A DNA stretch of 16,375 bases from Anammoximicrobium sp032229885 (lineage in GTDB: Bacteria; Planctomycetota; Planctomycetia; Pirellulales; Pirellulaceae): the NCBI GenBank assembly GCA_032229885.1, contig JAVYAJ010000005.1, positions 1 through 16,375 on the forward strand. Direction: 5' to 3'. The position numbers and the translations under genes are program-made. Below the pieces are notes generated by a model that was not told the origin of the DNA, searched no databases, and worked only from the letters and a program-made list of their open reading frames with translations. Of the stretch, positions 8,489-15,404 are shown piece after piece (position 1 is the first letter of the stretch; the number at the start of each line of letters is the position of its first letter).

Positions 8489-10141
8489 ATGAACGAGATC
8501 TTATTTCACTACCAAAAGGTCAACCCGACAACTTGGGTCTACCTAGCGTCGCTGCTGATGATCGGGCTGTACTTCAAGTTCAGCCGCTTCTGGAGCGTGC
8601 GCAACCTGGATTTGGTGCTTCTGATCCTGTTGTCGCCCGGCCTGCTGATTGCCCAATACGGTGGTGAACTGTCCGATCGGGCGATGCGAGTGGCGCTCCA
8701 GGAATCGACCGTCGCAGGCTCGTCCACGCCAGAACCGACCGCTCAAGATTCGGCGTCTGGTACGGCCAGGCTCGAGGCGGCTGCGCCAGCTTGGGCTGTG
8801 GGTGATTCGGTCGTAGACGACCGGCGTCCAGAAGACACAGCCGCAGAGGTTTCGGCTGCGCAAGATTGGCAGGATTCGGACGAAACGTCCGGCGCGCCGG
8901 ACTCGAAGACGGAAGCTGCGCTGAAACAAAGCCGGGCGATCGAGCGATTCGGGTTCCTCTGGTTGTTCGCGATCGGCGGCGTCTGGCTGATACGCCTGCT
9001 GCTGGATCCCACAATGGTCCGTCGGCCTTTGTTGGAGCCGAATCTCACGACGGGCGGGTTGGTGTTTCTCGGCGCTTCGCTGTTCGTGTTCCTGATGGCC
9101 AACGTCTGGGCCAGCCAGCGAATTCCAGTTCAGTATGCGGCCGCTCGACCGGTCACGGTTCAACGCGAGTCGCTCGCGGCGGTCGTCAGCGAGCCGGCAA
9201 CGCGCGCCGACGAGCCGCCGACGGCGGCAGGACCACGCGAGCTCGACGCGTTGACCGACGACGGCTCGATGAACCGGGGGCCGGGCTATGCGCTGCTGAA
9301 CCTGGTTCCCGCGATTCCGACCATGCCCATGATTGCCGACGGCGCCCGGCCGACGTCGAAACAGCGAACGTATGCCGTTGTGGCCAAAGTGATCGCCGTC
9401 TTGGCCCATTTGGCGGTCGTCCTGGGAATCGCGGCGATCGGCTACTGGCATTTCGGCAATACGAAAACGGGCGTCGGCGTGGCGACGCTCTACCTGATGT
9501 TGCCCTACACGGCGCAGATGACCGGGCATATCGACCACGTGATTCCGGCAACCCTGTTGATCTGGGCCGTGCTGTGCTATCGCCGACCGCAGGCGGCGGG
9601 AATGCTGCTCGGCTTGGCGACCGGGTTGGTGTACTATCCTTTGTTTCTGCTTCCCCTGTGGAGCAGCTTCTACTGGCGCCGCGGGCTCATGCGTTTTGCC
9701 GCCGGGGTTCTCTTGATGCTCGGATTGCTGGCGGTTTCGCTGGCCTTCATCCCGCACGCGTCCTATTGGGAAAACCTGAAACACATGTTCGGCCTGTGGT
9801 CTCCGCGGCAGGCTGGTCTGCAGGGCATCTGGGGGTTGGGTTGGGAGCCGTTGTACCGCATCCCGGTGCTGACCGCGTTCATTGTCCTGAGCCTGGCGTT
9901 CGCCATTTGGCCGGCCCAGAAGAATCTGGGGACGCTGTTGAGCTGTTCAGCGGCGCTGATGGTCGCGACACAGTTCTGGCACGGCTACGGCGGAGGGCTG
10001 TACATGGGCTGGTACTTGCCTCTGGCGCTGCTGACGGTGTTTCGTCCCAACCTGGAGGATCGCGTCGCCCTGACGGTCTTGGGCGAAGGCCGGACCCGGC
10101 GGCGAGCGCCGCGAGTCATGGACGGATTCCGCGCCGCGTGA
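8489..10141 (+). CDS. Polytopic membrane protein, GT87/GT-C-like
   Basis: A protein of 550 residues from ATG 8489 (MNEILFHYQKVNPTTW). A GTG at 8438 is in frame, but its extra 17 residues are polar and unlike a membrane protein start. Hydrophobic segments lie at about 14-29, 41-55, 155-172, 190-206, 297-318, 328-345, 352-363, 369-391, 403-421, 458-474, 482-496 and 502-518. Two polar linkers, 66-150 (Ala/Asp/Ser/Thr-rich, acidic) and 208-290, interrupt the N-terminal half and look disordered. The C-terminal half (YLMLPYTAQMTGHIDHVIPA, LATGLVYYPLFLLPLW, WHGYGGGLYMGWYLP) resembles polyprenyl-phosphate-sugar-dependent GT-C enzymes such as GT87. This assignment is by general pattern only; a non-enzymatic membrane role is possible. 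The ribosome site is weak. Confidence 0.75.
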   Translation: MNEILFHYQKVNPTTWVYLASLLMIGLYFKFSRFWSVRNLDLVLLILLSPGLLIAQYGGELSDRAMRVALQESTVAGSSTPEPTAQDSASGTARLEAAAPAWAVGDSVVDDRRPEDTAAEVSAAQDWQDSDETSGAPDSKTEAALKQSRAIERFGFLWLFAIGGVWLIRLLLDPTMVRRPLLEPNLTTGGLVFLGASLFVFLMANVWASQRIPVQYAAARPVTVQRESLAAVVSEPATRADEPPTAAGPRELDALTDDGSMNRGPGYALLNLVPAIPTMPMIADGARPTSKQRTYAVVAKVIAVLAHLAVVLGIAAIGYWHFGNTKTGVGVATLYLMLPYTAQMTGHIDHVIPATLLIWAVLCYRRPQAAGMLLGLATGLVYYPLFLLPLWSSFYWRRGLMRFAAGVLLMLGLLAVSLAFIPHASYWENLKHMFGLWSPRQAGLQGIWGLGWEPLYRIPVLTAFIVLSLAFAIWPAQKNLGTLLSCSAALMVATQFWHGYGGGLYMGWYLPLALLTVFRPNLEDRVALTVLGEGRTRRRAPRVMDGFRAA

Positions 10142-10200
10142 CGGGTCGGCTGAACGTGTCTATGGCCGGTTCGAATCCCGCGTTTCACGACCGGCGTGCG

Positions 10201-10237
10201 CGGTCCGGTTCGAGCCGGTCTGCGAACCCCGGGACCG
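10201..10237. terminator. Long bulged hairpin downstream of the GT87-like gene
   Basis: CGGTCC plus GGTTCG (10201-10212) pairs with CGAACC (10223-10228) and GGACCG (10232-10237), giving twelve pairs with a three-base bulge (CCG). It begins 60 bases after the stop codon at 10141. It has no immediate T-run (only TTTT near 10249), so termination is possible but not assured; an mRNA-end stabilising hairpin is an alternative. Confidence 0.35.
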
Positions 10238-10671
10238 CATGTCGACCGTTTTACGGAATCAATCGCCGGTCGCATCGGGCGGCTGGCACGCTATACCGAG
10301 CGAGGGTAAGAAGGGCCTCGCGAACATCGGGTTCCGTATGGCCAAGGCGAAATGAAGTCCGTCGTGGCAAGTGCCATTTCGAGCCACGCGAAGTATAGCC
10401 GCCACCGTTTGACGCCGAATATCGCCAACGAAGCGCGTCGTCACCCCCCGTAGAGCCAGACTTGCGATCCTCCGCAGACTGCCGAAAAGCTGGCCGTAGT
10501 GACCCGCCAATTGTGATTTGTGGCACTAGCGGTTCTGACAGCTCGAGCGGGCGGGGTCGAAGCGATGGCGGAACGGCCACTGCGGCCGGTTGAAAACTTG
10601 GCCTTGTTCTAGGTGACGTTTCTTCCGGTTTTTGTTATGCCGTAGAGAAAGTCTGAAGGGCGCGGCGGTCA

Positions 10672-10800
10672 GGGTGGCACGCCCAGAGCGATAGCGATGG
10701 GCGTGGCGAGATGACGTTAAGTCCTGGGTGAGCAGAACGACTGGTGGCAGGGCCGCGCACCGCCCCAGCACGCCGTTCGTGCCTCAGCGACGTGCCACCC
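10672..10800. repeat. Inverted repeat pair GGGTGGCACG / CGTGCCACCC with inner hairpin
   Basis: GGGTGGCACG at 10672-10681 is matched by its exact reverse complement at 10791-10800, enclosing 109 bases. Overlapping the left arm is a second perfect dyad, CACGCCCA (10678-10685) with TGGGCGTG (10698-10705). The enclosed segment encodes nothing recognisable. It may be a small intergenic repeat of the host genome or a remnant of a small mobile element. Confidence 0.45.
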
Positions 10801-10937
10801 GAACGGCTGCCTTGGTGGCAGCGCGTGCCGACACGGCCCGATCGTGCAACGGCGCAACACAAACGACAATCTCAACCATCACCCGCACGACGTGTCAAGA
10901 CTAAGTTTTCAACCGCCCACGGCGACTGCGGCCGAAC

Positions 10938-11330
10938 TTGAACGGCGAAACCTCGCCGATTCTCACGTCGGACCGGGACTTGGCACTGGCCAACGAAGTC
11001 GTTAATCTCATGGTGATCGAACACCCAGTATTGAGCACGCTAGGGGCAAGACGGCGTTCGTCGCCGGCAAAATGCTCCGGGACGATGGCTCGCATGAACC
11101 CGAGGCGGAAGGCTGCGCTGACGCTGTGGCTGGTTCCGACCGAGGGCCGCGACAACGACGATAGCTCGCACAGCGTGTCCGTTGCGATTGACGAGGATGG
11201 CAAGCGTATCCCGATCCTGGAGAAGCAATCTCCATCCATGCTGTCTACGTCGTCCGATCGTGTGGGGGTTGACCCGCGCCGAGCGCAAGCTGCCGCCGGA
11301 CGAGGGTATCGAACCAACACGGCGGCGTGA
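10938..11330 (+). CDS. Doubtful small ORF, hypothetical
   Basis: A 130-residue frame opening with TTG. The middle (residues about 60-100: AALTLWLVPTEGR...VAIDEDGKRIPILE) has protein-like composition, but the ends do not, there is no clear ribosome site, and no family is recognised. It lies 133 bases upstream of cas10 on the same strand. It may be a decayed gene fragment or chance. Confidence 0.18.
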   Translation: MNGETSPILTSDRDLALANEVVNLMVIEHPVLSTLGARRRSSPAKCSGTMARMNPRRKAALTLWLVPTEGRDNDDSSHSVSVAIDEDGKRIPILEKQSPSMLSTSSDRVGVDPRRAQAAAGRGYRTNTAA

Positions 11331-11463
11331 GCTTAGGCATCGAGACGTCGCGGGACCGGACAAAGGTTGCGCGCCGGAACTGGTGCGACGAGTAGAAGTA
11401 GAATGAGCACGGTACGAGATCGAACACTCCAGATATCAACCGCCTTTTCTGAGGGAACAGACT

Positions 11464-13035
11464 GTGCATCTCGTATTGATTGAAACCACCGGAAATCAGG
11501 CATACATCTTCGCGACGAACAAGCTGCGAGAATGTATCGGCGCATCGGAGTTGACCGTTCAGGTGGGCACGCGGTTCGTGCTCGAAGCGGTGGCTGAAGT
11601 TGGCGAGCAAATGCCCCCAAATCTTCGCGATCCGGCCACATTTCCCGCGATCCTCGCTGGCAATCCTATCGAGGTCATCCTGTCCGTTTCCGGCAAGGCG
11701 CTCTTGCTGGTACGCGACGCGGAGACCGGCCGGAGCATTGTCCGCGAGGTAACCCGGCGGGCATTGCGCGATGCTCCGGGGCTGGAAGTCCGTGGCGTCG
11801 TCAGCCGAGACTTTGATTTCGCGCACGATGCCTTGCATCCCTTAATCGGCGAAGTTCATCGACAGTTCGAGACCGTTCGTTCGCAATTGCCGGGTCCCTC
11901 GATTCGGTTTCAGCGTTTGCCGATCATCGCAGAATGCGCGAGCAGCGGGCTGCCAGCGGCGAGGATGGCTACCGAGAAAGATCAACTCGCATCTGACGAA
12001 AGACGAGAATACGCCGCACAGACATTTGCCAAGTTGTCGGGCCGCGCGAGGTGGGAGGAACGCCGAAATGAGATTCTTCGCCGATATAACGCCTCGGTGA
12101 CCTTGCCCGGCGCGACGACCGATCTGGAGGAGCTTGGTTGCGACTGGCTGGCCATTGTTCACGCGGACGGGAACGGCCTGGGGCAAGTGTTCCTGAACTT
12201 CGACAAACGTGCCCGGACACACGACAACCGCGACTATATCGAAAAGCTCCGTAAGTTTTCCATGGCCTTGGACGAATGCACGGAGAAGGCGTTCTGCCAG
12301 GCGATGACGGCGCTTCGTTGTCGGCAGAACATCGTACCCATCGTTCCGCTGGTGCTGGGCGGCGACGACTTGACCGTGGTCTGCGACGGCCGGCAGGCAC
12401 TTCAGTTCACGAAGAAGTTCATCGACTGCTTTGAGGAGGAAACGTCCCAACATCCCGACGTGAAACGAGTTGTCGCCAATGGCGTGACGAGTTGCGCGGG
12501 GGTTGCGATTGTCAAACCGCACTTTCCGTTTTTCGCGGGGTACCAATTGGCGGAGGAGTTGTTGAAGGAAGCGAAGAAGCTCGCCAAAAAGAACCCGGAT
12601 CAGTTCGTCTCGGCCATCGACTTTCACATGCTCTACGACGCCAGCGGGGCAGACTTGGAGCGTATCCGGCGTGAATTGAAGGTGGATCATGGTGCGACTC
12701 TGTTGGTCGGTCGGCCCTACGTCACCACGGCCGAGCAGGGACCAGTCAACCGTCATTGGTCGGACCTCATGGGCCGAATCGCGGCAGTGCGTGCTACTGA
12801 TGAGGTGGAACAACGTCGGCAACTGCCCAATAGCATGTTGCACGATTTACGAGAGGGACTCTTCCTCGGGTGCGCACCTGCCGAGGCACGGTTGCGGTTG
12901 GTTCGCGAGCGGTATCGTCCGCACATCGATCCGGTTCTTGTTGGCGACAAGCTATTTTGGCTGGACGGTCAGCAGTACATCACGGGTCTGCTTGATGCTA
13001 TCGACACCGCCGAATTCTGGGAGGGACAACCATGA
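11464..13035 (+). CDS. cas10: Cas10-like protein of a type III CRISPR complex, lacking the HD domain
   Basis: A protein of 523 residues, well below the usual 700-1,000 of Cas10. Residues 6-30 (IETTGNQAYIFATNKLRECI...) match the start of the first, inactive palm domain. The second palm domain has DGNGLG at 235-240 and the cyclase motif GGDD at 299-302, followed by GVTSCAGVAIVK and AEELLKEAKK (about 340-372). Residues about 400-523 form a helical tail like domain D4. The metal-binding residues look intact, so it could make cyclic oligoadenylate when the complex binds target RNA. No N-terminal HD nuclease domain is present, so the usual ssDNA cleavage is not expected. The GTG start is preceded by GAGGGA at 11451-11456. 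Its TGA overlaps the next gene's ATG by four bases. Identification as Cas10/Cmr2 family is firm; subtype III-D variant is inferred from the neighbours. Confidence 0.9.
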   Translation: MHLVLIETTGNQAYIFATNKLRECIGASELTVQVGTRFVLEAVAEVGEQMPPNLRDPATFPAILAGNPIEVILSVSGKALLLVRDAETGRSIVREVTRRALRDAPGLEVRGVVSRDFDFAHDALHPLIGEVHRQFETVRSQLPGPSIRFQRLPIIAECASSGLPAARMATEKDQLASDERREYAAQTFAKLSGRARWEERRNEILRRYNASVTLPGATTDLEELGCDWLAIVHADGNGLGQVFLNFDKRARTHDNRDYIEKLRKFSMALDECTEKAFCQAMTALRCRQNIVPIVPLVLGGDDLTVVCDGRQALQFTKKFIDCFEEETSQHPDVKRVVANGVTSCAGVAIVKPHFPFFAGYQLAEELLKEAKKLAKKNPDQFVSAIDFHMLYDASGADLERIRRELKVDHGATLLVGRPYVTTAEQGPVNRHWSDLMGRIAAVRATDEVEQRRQLPNSMLHDLREGLFLGCAPAEARLRLVRERYRPHIDPVLVGDKLFWLDGQQYITGLLDAIDTAEFWEGQP

Positions 13036-15404
13036 GCAAGCACTGGCCGTTGCCGGAGTGTTTCACCGTACGGTTGACGATGCAATCCGATTGGCACATT
13101 GGGTCTGGGATGGGGCGGCCCGGCAACATCGACCGGCTGATTGCTCGCGACGCCGACGGTTTGCCCTTTGTGCCTGGCAAGTCACTTCGGGGTATCTGGC
13201 GCGACGCCTGCGAACGGCTGTGTCGTGGGTTGGACGATGGTCAACGCGGCGACTGGTCGCACTTGGTAAATCGGCTCTTCGGAAGCCAGCCCGCGCTGGG
13301 CGTCGATGACCCGACGGGACATCATCGCGACCCTGCACAAATTCCCCTTGGGTCTACGGTACAGATCCCTGCTGCCCGCATTCCATCACCGTTGCGTGAG
13401 CGACTCCTTCAGAGCGACCGCCGACTCCGCGAGGCGATGACCTTCGTCAAGCCCGGCGTGAAAATCGACCGTCGCAGCGGGGCGGCCCAAACCGACTTTC
13501 TCCGCTTCGAGGAGATGGCTCGCACTGAGACTGTACTAGAAGCCGAATGCCGGTTGGCAGTGCCTGAAGAGATGCGGACGTTGGTCAGCGCTTTGTTGAT
13601 CGCCAGCAGCCGATTGGTCGAACGACTCGGAGGCAAGCGTCGGCGTGGGCCAGGACGGTGCTGCCTTGAAATTGTTGGCGCGGATAACGATGGTGCTCTC
13701 GATTGGCTTCAGAACACGACCTCGGCTCCCTCATGGCCGAGATCGAACCTCGACAACGAACCGCTCGGAGATGCTCGGCAGGTCGCAGCGAACGATCCTT
13801 GGATCAGGGTTCCATTACGGCTTGCGCTCCAGGGGCCATTGGCTGCTTCGTATCGGACGGTGGGCAACGTCGTCGAAACGCTGGACTTTTTGCCCGGATC
13901 GTATTTGCTGCCCCATATCACGCGAGCATTGTCCAGCCTGGGCGTTGATATTCGGGCCGCACTTCAAGCCGGAGAGGTGTGCGTGTTGCCAGCGACCCCG
14001 GAGGTGGATGGCGAACAGGGACTGCCCGTGCCATTCGCGCTATTCGCTCCGAAGAACGGTCAGGGACTTGCGGAACGCGACAAGGTCGTTAATCGCTTGC
14101 TGCAGCCAGAGCCTGCCGACGACATGCAACGAAAGCAATTGCGCGATGGTTATGTCGCTTCCAATCCAGCCAAAGTTCACATGACTGCGATAACGGTCCA
14201 TACGCACAACAGAGTCGATGATCAGTCGCAGCGTCCAACCGGCGCAGGCGGTTTGTATAGCTACGAGGCCATTGCTCCGGTTGACGATGGAAAGCCCGTC
14301 GTTCTTCGTAGCGAGATCCGACTTCGCAAATCGTGGGCGGATCGCTTGGCGCCCCAACCGCAATGGTGGAAGAAACTCGACGGGAATATTTCTCTCGGCC
14401 GTTCCAGGAAGGATGACTACGGTTCGGTTGTGATCAAAACTACGGATCCCGAACCTGTGGCTTCCGCCGCTATCGAGGTGAACACCGAATTGTTCGTCTG
14501 GCTGGTGTCGGACACGCTGATTCGCAACAATCAGCTCCGTCCCGAACCGACCGCGCGAGCTCTCGGTAAAGAACTGTCGCAGGCGCTCGGCGTCACGCTG
14601 ACTCTACGAAAATGCGCTGACGGCCGGCTGGACGAACTCGTTCGGATCCGGCGCTTGGATACCTGGCACGTCGGTTGGGGCTTGCCTCGACCGTCGTTGG
14701 TCGCGCTGCAGGCTGGTTCGTGCGTGGTGTTCCAAGCCAATGGCGAGATTGACTCCACGAAGCTGGCACAACTCGAAGCCAGCGGTATCGGTGAAAGGAC
14801 AGCAGAGGGCTATGGCCAAGTGCGATTCAATCATCCGTTAATGACGAAAACGCCGGCTGTTTGGCCGCCGAACACGCAAGCTCGTGAGGAAGACTCGGCG
14901 CCAACCGCAGCGCCGATACGGCAAAACGATCCTGCATTCGGGTTTGCCCGGTTGCTCGAACGCGAATGCTGGAAGCAGGAGATTCGGCGAGCGTGCTTGG
15001 CAATTGCCAATGGCCAAAGGAAGGAACTACTCGGCTGGGATCACAACCGGGACAAGCCGCCGATGAGCCAACTCGGCGGCCTGCGCGGGCAACTGTCGTC
15101 CTTACGTTCCGTGGCAGACAGACAACGAGTCATCGGTTGGCTGGACCGTCTTGCCGAGAACAACCGACGAAAGGACAGATGGCCCTCTATCCCCAAAGTC
15201 AAAGAAATCATCGAAACTGACGCGCGAATCTGGGGGATCATCGACAGAAACGGTTGGCCCACGCTCACCGAAGCAGCGACAGACCAGCTTCGCCAGGAAC
15301 TCTGGCCGTTTGCAGTGCGATGCTTCTTCGATGCCTGCATCCGTGCCCACAAACGAGAACTGGAAGACCAGCAAAAACGAAAGGAGGCCATCAGTGGCAC
15401 GTGA
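13032..15404 (+). CDS. Cas7-Cas5(Csx10-like)-Cas11-like fusion protein of a type III-D variant complex
   Basis: A protein of 790 residues. Residues about 10-215 are a Csm3-like Cas7 domain: NIDRLIARD (Asp34, candidate target-RNA-cutting aspartate), then FVPGKSLRG and NRLFGS. Residues about 255-600 are a second RAMP domain resembling Csx10 (Cas5 group): FLPGSYLLPHITRAL at 287-300, THNRVDDQSQRPT and LYSYEAIAP at 391-416, SLGRSRKDDYG at 454-464, and the glycine-rich GIGERTAEGYGQV at 585-597. After a linker, residues about 633-790 are mostly helical and charged, with SQLGGLRGQL at 679-688; this part may be a fused Cas11 small subunit, an inference from position and helicity. The same order occurs in the type III-Dv complex of Synechocystis. 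ATG overlaps the cas10 stop; GAGGGA at 13021-13026 serves it. Confidence 0.82.
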   Translation: MSKHWPLPECFTVRLTMQSDWHIGSGMGRPGNIDRLIARDADGLPFVPGKSLRGIWRDACERLCRGLDDGQRGDWSHLVNRLFGSQPALGVDDPTGHHRDPAQIPLGSTVQIPAARIPSPLRERLLQSDRRLREAMTFVKPGVKIDRRSGAAQTDFLRFEEMARTETVLEAECRLAVPEEMRTLVSALLIASSRLVERLGGKRRRGPGRCCLEIVGADNDGALDWLQNTTSAPSWPRSNLDNEPLGDARQVAANDPWIRVPLRLALQGPLAASYRTVGNVVETLDFLPGSYLLPHITRALSSLGVDIRAALQAGEVCVLPATPEVDGEQGLPVPFALFAPKNGQGLAERDKVVNRLLQPEPADDMQRKQLRDGYVASNPAKVHMTAITVHTHNRVDDQSQRPTGAGGLYSYEAIAPVDDGKPVVLRSEIRLRKSWADRLAPQPQWWKKLDGNISLGRSRKDDYGSVVIKTTDPEPVASAAIEVNTELFVWLVSDTLIRNNQLRPEPTARALGKELSQALGVTLTLRKCADGRLDELVRIRRLDTWHVGWGLPRPSLVALQAGSCVVFQANGEIDSTKLAQLEASGIGERTAEGYGQVRFNHPLMTKTPAVWPPNTQAREEDSAPTAAPIRQNDPAFGFARLLERECWKQEIRRACLAIANGQRKELLGWDHNRDKPPMSQLGGLRGQLSSLRSVADRQRVIGWLDRLAENNRRKDRWPSIPKVKEIIETDARIWGIIDRNGWPTLTEAATDQLRQELWPFAVRCFFDACIRAHKRELEDQQKRKEAISGT
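15381..15387 (+). promoter_or_regulatory. Full-consensus Shine-Dalgarno for a GTG start
   Basis: AAGGAGG stands six bases upstream of GTG 15394, inside the end of the preceding gene. It fixes the start of the third CRISPR gene at a GTG that overlaps the preceding reading frame by eleven bases. Confidence 0.85.

Larger units (their letters stand above)
10142..11463. other. Gene-poor 1.3 kb stretch before the CRISPR operon
   Basis: No confident gene is visible. The stretch holds a strong hairpin at 10201-10237, an inverted repeat at 10672-10800 with a hairpin inside its left end, and one doubtful ORF at 10938-11330. Several short frames on both strands look incidental. No CRISPR repeat-spacer pattern is present. 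A GTG-proximal ribosome site (GAGGGA, 11451-11456) at the right end belongs to cas10. The promoter of the operon probably lies in the last few hundred bases but cannot be placed. Confidence 0.5.

Noticed and set aside
8197..8667. A 156-codon frame in the divergent intergenic region
   Set aside because: It runs into the supported membrane protein gene in another frame, and has no ribosome site or recognisable motif.
8543..9784. A 413-codon antisense frame over the GT87-like gene
   Set aside because: Gln/Arg/His-rich shadow composition, no motif, and it lies wholly inside a supported gene.
10168..10178. A tRNA T-arm-like GGTTCGAATCC
   Set aside because: The T-stem has a mismatch, and no matching acceptor stem, anticodon arm or CCA end is found around it.
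8866..10398. A 510-codon plus-strand frame over the GT87-like gene
   Set aside because: It is a shadow in another frame. The 8489-10141 frame shows regular membrane helices and this one does not.
10142..11463. Possible CRISPR array upstream of the cas genes
   Set aside because: No repeat of 25-40 bases recurs at regular spacing here; only short inverted repeats are present.
11820..11835. An HD dipeptide in Cas10 (FDFAHDALH) as a possible HD nuclease site
   Set aside because: It is isolated, lies after the first palm motif and not at the N-terminus, and no further HD-domain metal ligands are in place.
11842..12843. A 333-codon antisense frame over cas10
   Set aside because: It covers the region encoding the conserved palm motifs of Cas10 and has no family features of its own.
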